64,000 nt of DNA from Chrysophaeum taylorii (GCA_029834535.1 JAQMWT010000159.1:1-64000); one strand, 5' to 3'; counted from the stretch's first letter, positions 22,254-32,515 are shown. Notes: generated by a model not told the origin, from the letters alone. Numbers and translations are program-made.

Positions 22254-23275
22254 AAAATACGCTCGATCAGGAGGAGGTTATCGTCGGAGGTCCGAGCGAC
22301 GTGGAACCGGTCGAGGATGCGGCGCGCGGTGGCGGAGACGAGAGCGAGCGCGACGGACCGGCCGACGCAGGACCGTTGCCCCCCCCCAAACGGAAAGCCC
22401 GCGCCTTTCAGCGGCAAGACGACGCACGCGCCTCGCTCGACGAACGTCCCGGCGAGCGTCGCGTCCCGCGACGCTATTCGAAACGCCAGGCGAGCGAAGG
22501 CATTCTCCTCGAAGGCTCTCTGGACGGCGGTATCAGGGTCGCCGCTCGCGAGCCCCCTGAGCGTTGCCGCGAGGGCCTCTGCCGTGGTCTGCGACCCGGC
22601 GACGAGCACGTCGCGAGCCGTCGCGGCAACTTGTTCGTCGTCGAACCCCTTCAACGCCGCGAGCAGCGTTTGGTCTTCCTCGGGAAAAACAACCAGCTCC
22701 GACACCACGGCGCGCTTCGAGCGTCTTTTTAGCTTGGCGTCGATGTTGGTAAAAGCGTCGACGACGCCGAAGAGGTCGTCGGCCGCCAGCGCGCCAACTT
22801 GAGTAGCGGCAATTTCGAGCCGCGGCCACACGGCAGCCTCCCGCACGTGACCCGCGGTCTCCTCGCACTTCCCGAACACGAGCCGTCGTAGCGTGGCGTC
22901 AGCGACGCGCTGCGAGTATGCTCTCGCGTCGAGGACGCCTTCGGCCGGGAGCTCGGCGCTGGCGCAGATGTGACGCACGGCTTCCGACCCAAAGAAGGAT
23001 GCCGTCGCCGCCCGCGCGGCTCTGTACGCCTCGGTGTCGCGGCTCCGCGTCAGCCCCACCCCCGCGCCCCCGCCGCGGTCAACGAACGCGGGGTTCGAGA
23101 ACACTTCGCCGGCGATACCCGCGGTGCCTACGTAGATTAACCGCCCGCTCGGCAAAGTCAGCCGCCGGAGCCCCTCTTTCGGCGCCACTTTTTCCAAGTC
23201 GCCGTGCCACAGCAACTCCACCGTGTCCGCGACTCTCCCTACGAAAAACGCCAACGATGCGCACGCTGCTACCAT
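22250..23275 (-). CDS. Cytochrome P450, short form
   Basis: A 341-residue product. The heme-binding loop FPFGGGQRSCVG (about 294-305, axial Cys at 303) and the I-helix oxygen-activation motif LVAGSQTTAEAL (about 224-235) identify a P450. The open frame extends six codons further to a TTG at 23,293; the first ATG (MVAACASLAFF) is preferred and gives a short hydrophobic N-terminus that could be a membrane anchor. It is shorter than the usual 450-500 residues: between the GACVVLPLKG strand and the heme loop about 30-40 residues (the meander region) are absent, and a clean ExxR in the K-helix is not evident (EENAFAR stands in its place). It may be a degenerate or specialised P450. Substrate unknown. 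Confidence 0.8.
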   Translation of the reverse strand: MVAACASLAFFVGRVADTVELLWHGDLEKVAPKEGLRRLTLPSGRLIYVGTAGIAGEVFSNPAFVDRGGGAGVGLTRSRDTEAYRAARAATASFFGSEAVRHICASAELPAEGVLDARAYSQRVADATLRRLVFGKCEETAGHVREAAVWPRLEIAATQVGALAADDLFGVVDAFTNIDAKLKRRSKRAVVSELVVFPEEDQTLLAALKGFDDEQVAATARDVLVAGSQTTAEALAATLRGLASGDPDTAVQRAFEENAFARLAFRIASRDATLAGTFVERGACVVLPLKGAGFPFGGGQRSCVGRSVALALVSATARRILDRFHVARTSDDNLLLIERIF

Positions 23276-23293
23276 CTTTGTGGCAGAATTCAA

Positions 23294-23304
23294 ATATATA
23301 TAAA
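23294..23304 (-). promoter_or_regulatory. Possible TATA box of the P450 gene
   Basis: TTTATATATAT on the minus strand lies 19-29 bp upstream of the chosen ATG. The spacing would give an extremely short leader, so transcription may start elsewhere. Confidence 0.3.
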
Positions 23305-23852
23305 GGCGTTTGTGCTTTGAATGATGTTATTACTTTTTGTCAGGACGACCGATTATTATATTGCCTTTGGGGTCCATTTCATTTTCATTTCATTTCTCAT
23401 TTCATTCATTCACAAGGCAGCACGCGCCGCCGACGCGGGCGATTCTGCTTTTGGCGGCGGCGCATTATTACACCCACATTTCCGCCACGTGAGAAACATC
23501 AGAGATAGATGTACCGACGAGGGACGCGTGGGCTGTACGATTTTCCAACAAACAACCACCGGAGGCGGGCATTTATTCATTTATCTGTGAGCGGCAGCAC
23601 GAGATCTTGCTGCTATAATATACCCGGTCCTATCGACCTTAATACATATATAATAAAAAAAAAAGAAAAGCACCGCGAGAAGAAGAAGAAGCCATCACGA
23701 TAAATAATAATAATAATAACGGGGCAGGCAGGGGCCTCTTTTTTTGACCTAGCTGTCGTTCGCCCGCTTCTCTCTCTCTCTTTACATAAACGCGCCCAAC
23801 AAGGTCGGAGACAGAAAGAGTTTTTTTACTGATTGGATCGAGATTTTGCCCG
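23305..23852. other. Intergenic region between P450 and FTR variable chain genes
   Basis: Holds pyrimidine-rich (TTCATTTCATTTC near 23,375-23,410), poly-A/GAA (23,650-23,690) and (TAA)n (23,702-23,718) simple sequence. No ORF with coding character; it should contain the 3' end of the FTR gene and the promoter of the P450 gene. Confidence 0.6.
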
Positions 23853-24191
23853 TTATGATGACTCACTACCAGTTTCTAGGGCGAGCTCTTCCGGCTCGAA
23901 GTGACAGTGAATTTTTGGGTCGTCGAGCTGGACGCAGATGGGTCTGTTCGCCGAGATGGGGGTGGCGCCGCCGTCGCGAGCAACTGTGGCGATCCGTTTG
24001 ACGACCCCCGCCTTTCCCTCGGGATTGAAGCCATCCTTGGCTTTAGAGTAATGATAAAAGACGATGTTGTCGGCGACCACCCGCACGCGCGTCCCGATCT
24101 CGTAGGCCGCGGGCGCTTCGACGGCCGCGCGGAGGGCGTGTCGCACCACGAGGGCGCGTCCAAGCGCGACGAGGAGCAGGCACCACCTCAT
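23853..24191 (-). CDS. Ferredoxin-thioredoxin reductase variable chain
   Basis: A 112-residue product. Residues 31-105 match the SH3-like variable chain of ferredoxin-thioredoxin reductase: EIGTRVRVVADNIVFYHYS, then GKAGVVKRIATV, PISANRPICVQLDDP and HFEPEEL. In the stroma this subunit packs on the catalytic [4Fe-4S] chain, which passes electrons from ferredoxin to thioredoxins that switch photosynthetic enzymes in light. The first ~22 residues (MRWCLLLVALGRALVVRHAL) look like a signal peptide followed by a short basic stretch, consistent with bipartite import into a complex plastid (inference). Start: ATG at 24,191, 51 bp from the divergent TraB gene, so the two may share a promoter region. 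Length fits the family. Confidence 0.85.
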   Translation of the reverse strand: MRWCLLLVALGRALVVRHALRAAVEAPAAYEIGTRVRVVADNIVFYHYSKAKDGFNPEGKAGVVKRIATVARDGGATPISANRPICVQLDDPKIHCHFEPEELALETGSESS

Positions 24192-24242
24192 TATTTTGGA
24201 GGGTAAGCAAAGCGTATGTCAGGAGTAGGGGTAAAATAAATA

Positions 24243-25100
24243 ATGCTCCTGCTTGTGACACTGTCGGCGGCGGCAGCAGGCTTGTCGCCGCTCGCCGTCG
24301 TGGAGCGCGTGGGGCGGTCTACGGTGGTGATTCAGGGCGTGCTGCACGGGTCGGCGTCCTCGGCGGCCGACGTGCGACGGGCCCTCGTCGAACGTCCCCC
24401 CGACGTGATCGTCCTCGAGCTCTGCGACGCGCGATGGAAGTCACTGTCGTCAAGACCGCGCAACCAAACGGCGCTCGACGACCTCCGGAGGCTCAAGGGG
24501 TCCGTCTCGAGGACAGCGAGTGCCGTTGGGCCGGTGCCCGCGGCGTTCGCGGGTGTGGTGGGCGTTTTATACGCCGTCGCGCGAGCGGCGGGCTTCGACC
24601 CGGGAATCGAGTTCACTATTCCCCTCGAATTCGCGCGGACTCGGGGGGTCGACGTGGTCCTCGGCGACCGCGACGTGATCGCCACCTTCAGCTCGAAAGG
24701 CGGCGACGTCGCGCGAGGGTATCAGACTCTGTGGCGCGCGGTTCGAGACTCGCGCGGGGGCATTAACCTCGCGGCCGCGGTCGCCGAACCGGGTCGTTTA
24801 ACGGAATTCTTGCGCCTCTTCGCCGCCGTCTCCCTCGTCGTCTCCCCCGTCGCGGCCGCAACTCCCACGCTCGACCATTTTTTGCCTCTCGTGGACGTCC
24901 TGGCCGCCCTCTCGGCTATCCTGCTTTTCGGGAACGTAGGCGCGCTCCTCGTCGACGCGCGGGACGAAGTCCTCGCCGCCTCGATCCGGTCCGCCCTCGA
25001 GCTGGCCGAGGCCTCGGCAAAAACCGGGTCTCCCACTATCCTCGTGGTGGTGGGGGGGCTCCACGTCAACGGCGTCCGCGCCCGCCTCCTCCGAGATTGA
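24243..25100 (+). CDS. TraB/PrgY/GumN-domain protein
   Basis: A 285-residue product with the TraB family landmarks: GVLHGS at 32-37 (the family's GTxHxS box), PPDVIVLELCDARW at 52-65, GIEF at 121-124, LGDRDVIATF at 140-149, and the C-terminal VVVGGLHVNGVRARLL (268-283) with its conserved GxxH. Two hydrophobic segments (about 192-208 and 216-237) suggest C-terminal membrane insertion, and the N-terminus (MLLLVTLSAAAAGLS) looks like a signal sequence. TraB proteins are thought to be membrane-linked metalloprotease-like proteins; eukaryotic ones sit in organelle membranes. Divergent from the FTR gene. Function here is not established. Confidence 0.8.
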   Translation: MLLLVTLSAAAAGLSPLAVVERVGRSTVVIQGVLHGSASSAADVRRALVERPPDVIVLELCDARWKSLSSRPRNQTALDDLRRLKGSVSRTASAVGPVPAAFAGVVGVLYAVARAAGFDPGIEFTIPLEFARTRGVDVVLGDRDVIATFSSKGGDVARGYQTLWRAVRDSRGGINLAAAVAEPGRLTEFLRLFAAVSLVVSPVAAATPTLDHFLPLVDVLAALSAILLFGNVGALLVDARDEVLAASIRSALELAEASAKTGSPTILVVVGGLHVNGVRARLLRD

Positions 25101-25132
25101 TCACTTTACTCCTCCTCCGTTTTTAATTACCG

Positions 25133-25654
25133 TCAATCGTCCTCTTCTTCTTCTTCGAGACACGTCTGAAAGACGCCAGCGACGATAATTTTCGGCGAGT
25201 GTCGTTTCTTCTTCTTTGGTTTGCGCTGGTCGCGGCGCTTCGTCACGAGATTCGTGTGATGCTGGAGCATCTCGGCCTCTGACGACAACTCGGCCGCGCG
25301 AATTTTTACCCGGACCAACTCGGCCGTTAGCTCGGCGACGGTCGCGTCGCGCCTCGCGCGCGCCGCCTCGACCCCGCGCCTCAACCGATCTCTCTCCCCG
25401 CACGCCGCGTTCACCTCGGACCGCAGCCGACTCACCTGTTCTTCGGAATCTCTCACAATTTTCTCCCACATCTCACGTTGCGACACGATCGACTCCCGCG
25501 TTTCGCTGATCTCCTTACGATACCGGGCCTCGCGCTTGTTCCGCGCGGCCTCGCGCTCGGGGTCCAACGGGTCCTTCGCCTCCTCGAATTTTTCCTCTTC
25601 CTCATCCTCGAACACGTTCAGATCAATTGCTTCGTTCCGACGTCCACGCCACAT
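25133..25654 (-). CDS. Unknown coiled-coil protein
   Basis: A 173-residue, highly charged product. After an acidic start (NVFEDEEEEKFEEAKDP) residues about 35-130 are an unbroken heptad-type Glu/Arg/Leu coiled coil, followed by a basic KPKKKKRH stretch that could be a nuclear signal and an acidic end. Starts at the ATG at 25,654 and ends 32 bp from the convergent TraB gene. No family recognised. Confidence 0.6.
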   Translation of the reverse strand: MWRGRRNEAIDLNVFEDEEEEKFEEAKDPLDPEREAARNKREARYRKEISETRESIVSQREMWEKIVRDSEEQVSRLRSEVNAACGERDRLRRGVEAARARRDATVAELTAELVRVKIRAAELSSEAEMLQHHTNLVTKRRDQRKPKKKKRHSPKIIVAGVFQTCLEEEEEDD

Positions 25655-26234
25655 TGACGATGGATGATGTCGAATTTTTTAGCGTTGTTGTCCATGGGAT
25701 ACAACAACAACCCTGCCTTGCGAATTTTACCCCTAATCTTTTTTTCTAGGCCAGTAGAAGAGATCTACAACTAAGAACCATGACCTAATAATTTAGCAGC
25801 ACCAGCAGCCTTTTTGTGCATTTACTAAATAAATCTCAGTTTAGTAATAATGGAACAACGACCATTATCTTTACCACACCTTTTTGAGTAAAGTAATTCT
25901 TCGTAAAGTAAAAGTGTTGAGCATTATTACAGCCGGGGTGGCGCGTAAAGTAAAGGTAAAGGCTGCTGCTCGGGCTGAATTTTTTTTTAATTTTGCCGTA
26001 TTTCTATTCTGGCAATGAAGACTCTCTCGAGCAGGGACGACGACGACGACGGAGCACAACGCAGCAGCGATGTGATGAGCGGACTCGCTTGCTCTTAAAA
26101 TGGTTAATCTTCGTGTGGTTAATCGTCTCGTCTCCTTTGTTTTTTTCTTCGAGGGGAATGAATGAATGATCTCGGACTTCTTGCACTCGAACTTCTTGAG
26201 GATCCATGTGGCCGCACTTGTCGCGAGCCAAAAC
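25655..26234. other. AT-rich intergenic region
   Basis: Homopolymer-rich, with GTAAAGTAAAG words around 25,900-25,960 that recur at 26,945-27,025. A 75-codon minus-strand frame at 26,004-26,231 has no recognisable content. Nothing else supportable. Confidence 0.5.
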
Positions 26235-26890
26235 TTAATAAATAAACTCCTTGTTCGTGCGCAGGGTCACGAGCTTGTCCAGCTCCGAGGAGGGTGTTGC
26301 AGCACCCTCAGTCATGACAGCGTTGGCAGCGGAGATGATGCGCTCGCAGAACCACCTCTCAGCAGGCCAGGCAGCGCGCCGATATTGCCGTTCGAGCCTC
26401 GTGCGACGTCTGGAAGGTAGCCGTACTCCTGGATGCCTTCTATTCGCGCGAAGAGCTTGCCGACGACGTTGAGCAACATCATGTCCAAGAGCTTGGAATC
26501 CTGGAGGTGTCCGAGGAATCCGAGAGGTCGTCAGGAAATAATAAATTCCTTGAGCCACTCGATGGTGCGAGCGTACTGGACCCGCTTCATGAAGACGCGT
26601 TCGAACTCCACCTTGAAGTCCGGCATCGCCTCCTCCGATTAATCAGGTTGCTGCTGTTCTTCGGGCTGAGGAATGGCTTCGGCCCAGCAGTCGGGTTCGA
26701 TGTCGCCATCGTCATCTGAGTCGGACGCCGGCGCAGTCGCATGAAGGCGTTGCCGTCCTCCTCCTCCTCCCCGTCGTCATTAGTACCACCCTCGATCTCA
26801 TCCTCCACGTTGTGGCATGCCATCGGAGGCGACTGCTCCGCTTCGGCCGGCTTGGCTTTCGCATGCGGGGTTCGTAACGCAGACATAGTC
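26235..26890 (-). pseudogene. hAT-type transposase C-terminal remnant
   Basis: The minus strand ends with WFCERIISAANAVMTEG, then ELDKLVTLRTNKEFIY and a stop, which fits the Ac-like hAT dimerisation region. Upstream pieces in other frames (DMMLLNVVGKLFARIEGIQE; FERVFMKRVQYARTIEWLKE) read like transposase helices, and an acidic EEEEDGN stretch lies near 26,750. At least two frameshifts separate them. The GTAAAGTAAAG words on both sides (25.9 and 27.0 kb) could be remains of element ends, which is inference. Confidence 0.5.
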
Positions 26891-26899
26891 TACAAGACC

Positions 26900-27480
26900 C
26901 CGCGACATCGCTCAACTCGACTCGTTCGACACATGTAGTACTGTAATGTAAAAAAGTTACTTTACCATCATTTTGAAACGACTGTAAAGTAATGGTAAAG
27001 TAAAGTAAAACAGGTAAAGTAAAGAAATTTCGTAATAGTTTTTTAGAGATCGATAAAGCTTGGTCAATAAGTTTGGTCAATTCCTTTCAAGTTTTTTGCT
27101 CGATTTTGATGTATGTTTGAGGGAAAATTCGCAAGTTTGGTCACTTTCAATAGAAGTTTGATCAGCTAAGTTTGGTCACTCCGCAGTTGCATTTTTGTTT
27201 GATCAATCAACAATTCAAGTTTGATTAATAATCTTGTAAGTTTGGTCAACAAGTTTTTTGATCACTACTCCTCAAACTTCCACAGTATTGACCAAACATT
27301 GGCTTTTAAAATCAAACTTAAGAAGGCTTTTCAAGGGGGCGCGCGAGTTTTATCACTAATCCTCAAACTTCCACAGTATTGACCAAACTTTGGCTTTTAA
27401 AATCAAACTTAAGAAGGCTTTTCACGGGGGCGCGTGAGCGCTTCTAGTGCGAAAATGCTGTAAAAACGAGAGCTAGGTGC
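26900..27480. repeat. AT-rich stretch with a 91-bp tandem duplication
   Basis: Many AGTTTGGTCA words occur from 27,060 to 27,260. Two 91-bp units start at 27,271 and 27,362 (CTCAAACTTCCACAG through GGCTTTTCA), differing at a few sites. No coding sequence seen. Confidence 0.75.
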
Positions 27481-29280
27481 TGCAGCCACGCAGAATCTAC
27501 CGTGGCGTTACACGCGCGGCATGCCCCCCCCCCCCCATGACCGCCCGCCTTAGAAGGAGGTCCATCCTAAGACAGCGCGGCGATACGCAAGGAGAGCGGG
27601 CAGCGACGCGCGGCCTCGAGAGCAGATTCCCACGGCTTGGCGCATTTAAGCTGGGTCCATTCTCGTACCTTCCATCGTTCGTAGAAGCCACCCAAACCGC
27701 GACTCACCACGGTGGTGTTGCCGTGGTCGTACGTCATTCTTCAGCAACAAGCGGACATCGCACACCAGACTTATTACATGGTCGGCGTGAGACGGATCAC
27801 CCCATTCTGCATCCCAAAATCTCTCCGAGAGGGAGCGCGTCTTTGATAATCGTCTCGGGTTCGAGAACGCGAAACTCGACGACCTCGAGAAACTGCGCGA
27901 GCAACACCCCTGGAGCACCAAAAGATTGTAGTCTCACACTTGTGCGGGACCGTACAGGACCACGTTCAGGAGTTCCTCACTATCGCGTACCCGATCCGGA
28001 ATTAGCTGTCCAGCTTGATCATGGGACGGCAACGCGAGCACGTGCCGTTACGCCAGCATAAACAACTCGCACGACCGTCCGTAAGCGAACACCTCCTTAT
28101 CCTCCTCCTCCTAGCGCATCTCGACACCCCCGCCCTGCCGCAAGATCTCCCGCTGCTGCTGCACCGTCGAGCACTGTACGAGAGAGTCGGCAAATACAAG
28201 CTGCGGCGCGAAGGGATGTCAAGACGTCGACAGCCTCGCTCCAGAAGATCGCTGACACCACCCCTGTACTTCTAACCCAGTCATCAGTACGAGTCTAAAA
28301 TATGACAAGTTTGATGTGATTGTTCGAAATTTGATCACACCAAATTGAATGAATGCCTCCAAGTTTGACCATACACACGCATCAACATGCGAATACTCGC
28401 AGAACAACATCCACAAACAAGGCGTGCGTAAGACAACGCTGATACCACGCTGTTTCGTCGCCCAAGATTATTCGGATGCGCCTTAATAATTCGATGTGTA
28501 TGACAGACTACAGCGAACGATCCCGGTTAGTCATCTCGTGCCTTTAGCGGATGACATTGTTGCAGATGTCTATCAAACGCATATGCCGAGAAGAGCCGCC
28601 TGACTTGCCCTCCATAAAGCCCTTGATGAGGACCGACACGGCCTCGCAGAAGTGCTTCGCGCGATAGCCGGATCTTTGTCGGCAAGAAGGTTCGGAGCAG
28701 GCGTGCCTTTTAGCACACGTGACGGTATTGTCTACTTGCACATCACAACGAGCAGCACGCACATAAACGCTGCATCTTGCATATAGCACTTGAACGACAG
28801 CGCTGTCGCACTTTAGACCATGTTGTTGTACGCGCCGTCAACTTGCCGCCCGTGTCGAACATCAACTGCTGCAAGTCGGCCTCGAGAACACACATGCTGA
28901 ACTTGGCATCTTGGTTAGATCGAGTAAAGTGGACTACCCTCGTATTTGCGCGCTGCTCTGAGCTGCGACAGCGTACTCGGCGATCTCTCATAGTCGTTTA
29001 CCTTCGTCTGGGCACGAGACTTCTTGTTTTCTTTCTCGGCGTCGTGGTCAACCGACGTCGGCGTGTTACCACCACGCTCCCGCTCGACCTGAGCGAAGCC
29101 CGCATCGATACCGCCCTCCTCGTCGTTCGTTTCGAAGTCGAAGGACGCTCCGGAGTCACAGCGCGACATGCAGAACCGTTGAAAGCTTGATCACGGCGGG
29201 CCTTGTTTTGTCAGCGAACTGTATGTTTGCTCTCTAAGAGTACAAGTTCAGTCAACCAAGATACGGATTGACTTAAGAAC
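27480..29280. other. Unassigned region with minus-strand coding-like fragments
   Basis: Minus-strand pieces at 28,544-28,789 (ALSVLIKGFMEGKSGG-like context), 28,743-28,991 (KFSMCVLEADLQQLMFDTGG) and 28,915-29,169 (acidic start SGASFDFETNDEEGG) look like parts of one decayed gene. The left half has open plus-strand frames without clear coding character. No family recognised. Confidence 0.3.
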
Positions 29281-29284
29281 CGGC

Positions 29285-29824
29285 CTATTTTTTCGCCGTT
29301 ATCGTTGTCGTCAGACTCGGCGTCCGGGCCGAGCGGGCGTCGTGGGCGGCGGCGCGGCGTTGGTGTTCGGCAGCGCGTCGTTCGCGACGGCTTCTGCGGT
29401 TGTAAGCGGCCTGCCGCGCTTCGACTTCTTCGTCGTCGACCCCTTCGGACGACCTAGCTTGATCTTGAAAAAAGCTCGTAATCAACGAGTTACCGAAGGC
29501 CTTCGCGGCGCTCGCGCTTTTGAACTTCTTCGACGGTATGCCTACTTTGCGCGCCTCGGCCAGCGTGTCGTCGTCGTCGTCTGAGTCGTCGTCGAGGCTA
29601 TTGGTGTCTTCCTCGCCTCTAATCACCTCTTCGTCGTCGTCGCCGGCCGCAGCGCGAGTGGACCCGTCGATATGCGCGGCCTGGACGACGACGAGATCAG
29701 CGTCCGACGGGATCGGGCGCTGGAGCAACACGAAACCACCCTTCTCCATGTCTGTTATAGTTCGCACGCAGCGCTTTCCTCCGCGCACCTCCGCTCGAAA
29801 TGCCGAATAAAGCGCTGCGCGCAT
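29285..29824 (-). CDS. Unknown acidic protein
   Basis: A 179-residue frame from the first ATG (MRAALYSAFRAEVRGG; the frame opens two codons earlier at a TTG). The middle is strongly acidic (a DDDSDDDDD run), followed by a SKKFKSASAAKAFGNSLITS stretch and a basic Arg-rich, probably helical, C-terminus (RRSRRERRAAEHQRRAAA). An alternative start is the internal ATG of MEKGGFVLLQRP (about residue 26). A separate in-register ATG (MNRYMSSALD) lies upstream in another frame and might be an earlier exon, but no convincing splice pair was found. Function unknown. Confidence 0.45.
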   Translation of the reverse strand: MRAALYSAFRAEVRGGKRCVRTITDMEKGGFVLLQRPIPSDADLVVVQAAHIDGSTRAAAGDDDEEVIRGEEDTNSLDDDSDDDDDTLAEARKVGIPSKKFKSASAAKAFGNSLITSFFQDQARSSEGVDDEEVEARQAAYNRRSRRERRAAEHQRRAAAHDARSARTPSLTTTITAKK

Positions 29825-30072
29825 CCACAAACGGCGCCGTCATTGTCCCGCACTTCCGGCATCCGCTTTGCGCGCGCAGCGACGATGTCCAGAGCAGAAG
29901 ACATGTACCGATTCATGATTCAAAATTATTACAACGTCCGCACCGTCTGTCCTGGGGCGGGTGGGGGGTTGGTATGAAAAAAAGGTCCAAGATCGCCCTG
30001 GGAGCTGCCGCCTGTGTGGCGGCGGCATGGGGACCTCACGGACGAGTCTGTGATGGTCTTCTCACCTCTTGA

Positions 30073-30332
30073 AGTCATTATTAAGGAGAGTTCTTAATTG
30101 AGTCTATAATTAATTAATTAATTACTTAATTAATTTCTGACAAGGTGAATTTAGTCGTGCTCTAGAAACTTTTACACAATGGATCTTCGCGACTTTTCTG
30201 CGCGTAGAGGGGCCCAAGACGCGTCGTTTGCGCACATAAAAACCACATGTTGCTCACACATCCCGGCCCCTGAATTTCGGCGCGCTTAGGTGGTTCTTCT
30301 TAATTGTAGATCTATTCTAGATAATAATAACA
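30073..30332. other. Intergenic region with TTAA repeats
   Basis: TAATTAATTAATTAATTAC near 30,104-30,135, otherwise featureless. Confidence 0.5.
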
Positions 30333-31240
30333 AGTGCAGGCCAGTAAGTTCACCTAGTCCCAATCTCTAACCCCAGTAAGTTCACCTGGTCCCAGTAAGT
30401 TTCATATAAGTTCACCTGGTCAGTAAGTTCACCTAGCTCACACCAACTCCTTTGAGCTCGTCGCTCTCGCCTCCGCCAATCTAAGCTGCTTTGATCCGCA
30501 CGCGCCGCCAACCTTTGAGTTTACTCTAAAAGCCCTTTACTCTAAAAACCCCAGTATGTTCACCTGGTCCCAGTTTCACCTGGTCACTCAGTTCACCTAA
30601 ACCCCAGTAAGTTCACCTGGACCCAGTAAGTTCACCTACAGTGCGCGTGTAGACGCCGGGAGGGGGCTTATCGGTATTGCGGAGAACGTGTGAGGTAGGG
30701 TGGAGTCGTCGACTCAGAAGAGCATATTCTCGGGGATGCCGATCGACAGAGAGCCACGTAGAGCTGGACGTGGCAGAAGACGGGCTTGTGGGCAAGAGGA
30801 CGCCGACCTCGCGGGGCGTCTGGCCCTGGCTCTTGTTGATCGTTTGGCGTAGGCGGACCTTAAGCGATACAGGTTGGAGGAGCCTCGGTGACAACGACAC
30901 GATCGATCATGTATCTGGTATCGTTGCAGTGGCCGTGCGACGGGTCGAGGTTGCGAAGACATTAAGCTCGCGATCAAAGTCAGCATGCCGTTGGTTGTCA
31001 GGGAGTTGAAAACTCTACTGTAAAGAGCGAGGCGTCGTCTTCGGACCCAGCCTAGTCAGCCGAAAAGAACTCCGACGCCTCGTCTCCGGGAAAAAAAGGC
31101 CGCGGTCATGCGCGCGTTGTCAGCATCGACAACATCATTTCGACGGGGCGTGAGAATGGCGCGCTGAAAGACCCGCCGCGGGTCGTGGAAATAGTCTGCG
31201 AGGTCGCCGTAGACGGCTTGGAGGATCACTGTCTGGCTCT
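30333..31240 (-). mobile_element. Helitron-like helicase fragment, copy A
   Basis: On the minus strand the C-terminal part of a PIF1/Helitron-type helicase is readable in pieces: GDLADYFHDPRRVFQRAILT, then TINKSQGQTPREVGVLLP (helicase motif VI region). It is followed by a noncoding tail made of short GTGAACTTACTGG repeats and one copy of the CCAATCTAAGCTGCTTTGATC module. Frameshifts break the reading frame. The tail ends in GGCCTGCACTTGT (minus strand), shared by copies B and C; a canonical CTRR end was not seen. Confidence 0.75.
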
Positions 31241-31303
31241 CGCGCCGACCTGATCCTTACTCTCGCTCCTACCTGATCCTTACCCTAAATCGAGGGACAA
31301 AAC

Positions 31304-31375
31304 TTCATGCTCCCCACACACACCCCCCCCTCTTAGCAGTCGACATTTAAAGACAAACAGACAAACAACCGCTGC
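31304..31375 (+). repeat. LINE family E, isolated 3' terminus
   Basis: CTTCATGCTCCCCACACAC through CTCTTAGCAGTCGACATTTAAAGACAAACAGACAAAC repeats the 3' end of the adjacent copy (32,376-32,462), so the full copy is flanked by direct repeats of about 70 bp. It is most simply a severely truncated earlier insertion. Confidence 0.75.
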
Positions 31376-31379
31376 TGGG

Positions 31380-32462
31380 CTGAGATGTGTGCCCAGTACT
31401 TTGGCTACCCCTCTCCAGCTTGTTTGGGCCTCGTGGGCACTCTGGGCACTGACGTCGTTCTCGACGCTCACGGCAAGGTGCTTCTCACGCAGGCCAACCT
31501 TGTCAACCGCGGAGGAGCGCGGACCACCTGGCATGACGGCCAGCTCGACTGCGTCCACGGCAGCGTCAAAGAGGCCGGCATCCCAGCCCTGTCCGAGGTT
31601 TTCGGCATCTTTGCTGACGTCGTCGCCCCTACCATTCGCACGCGCCTCTACGGCCGGTACCGAGGCAATCTCGCCCGACGTCAAGTCGTCCCAGACATCC
31701 TCACCACGCTGGACAACAAGGAGCAACTCTACGACATCAAAACCCTCGCTTGGGGTTCGTTGTACACCGCCCACGCCCTCCATCCCTCCCACCCGTCGCC
31801 TGTCGATCGGCGCGCAGCGCAAGTCCACTCCGAATACCTCGCTCACGCCCGCGGCATCGACGCCATCATCCCCCAGCCGGGTACAGCACCACCGCCTGGC
31901 TTCTTGGGCCCTGTCGAACAGCGGCTACGTAGCTACGGCACCGTCGCCGGCCTCGTCTTCGGTGCCTTCGGTGAGGCCAGCGCGGCGTGCCACGCTCGCC
32001 CAAACATGCGCAGAGCGCATCGCTGCGCGAACCTGGGTGACAAGCGGCTGCGCCAACTTCACAGAGGCAAAGGCGGCCCAAACTCGCCGCATCTACCGTG
32101 AGTGGGGGATCGCCAACGCCTTAGGCCGGGCTCGCTGTGCCCTCACCGCCCTCACCCATGTCGCCGCCTCGGGGAACCCCGCCCAGGCCGCCCGATCCCA
32201 ACAGGACGTCACCCTTCGTCGCACATACGTCCGGCGGCAGCATGCGTACGACCTACGGGCGGGGCCCGTCCTCTCTTCGCCTGCCCCACGCCTCGGCGAT
32301 GACCCCGACTAGGTCCCGCGTACTTATCTCCGCCCGTCAGGCACATCCCTCATACCCCACAAACCCACCCACATCCTTCATGCTCCCCACACACACCCCC
32401 CCCTCTTAGCAGTCGACATTTAAAGACAAACAAACAAACAAACAAACAAACAGACAAACATC
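31380..32462 (+). mobile_element. LINE-like element (family E), longest copy, with PD-(D/E)XK-type nuclease region
   Basis: A frame from the ATG at 31,385 carries PDILTTLDNKEQLYDIK (31,700-31,750), which has the PD...DxK spacing of restriction-like endonucleases, then LRSYGTVAGLVFGAFGEASA. A frameshift near 31,990 moves the remaining C-terminus (EWGIANALGRARCALTALTH, ending GDDPD at 32,312) into the frame that is open from 31,389. The 3' end is CTCTTAGCAGTCGACATTTAAAG followed by (ACAA)n. Restriction-like endonucleases sit C-terminal to RT in R2/CRE-type LINEs; no RT is visible here, so the copy is 5'-truncated or the assignment is wrong. At least five partial copies lie in the window. Confidence 0.6.
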
Positions 32463-32477
32463 TGTCGATTAGTAGTT

Positions 32478-32480
32478 AGG

Positions 32481-32515
<35 letters not shown>

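Noticed and set aside
22301-22802. Plus-strand frames opposite the P450 gene
   Set aside because: The minus strand carries the I-helix and heme-binding signatures, so these are shadows.
23875-24206. Plus-strand 101-codon frame opposite the FTR gene
   Set aside because: The minus strand carries the conserved FTR variable-chain sequence.
30333-30650. CRISPR-like array of GTGAACTTACTGG words
   Set aside because: Spacing is irregular, the intervening sequence is itself repeated, and the same tail recurs in two other transposon copies.
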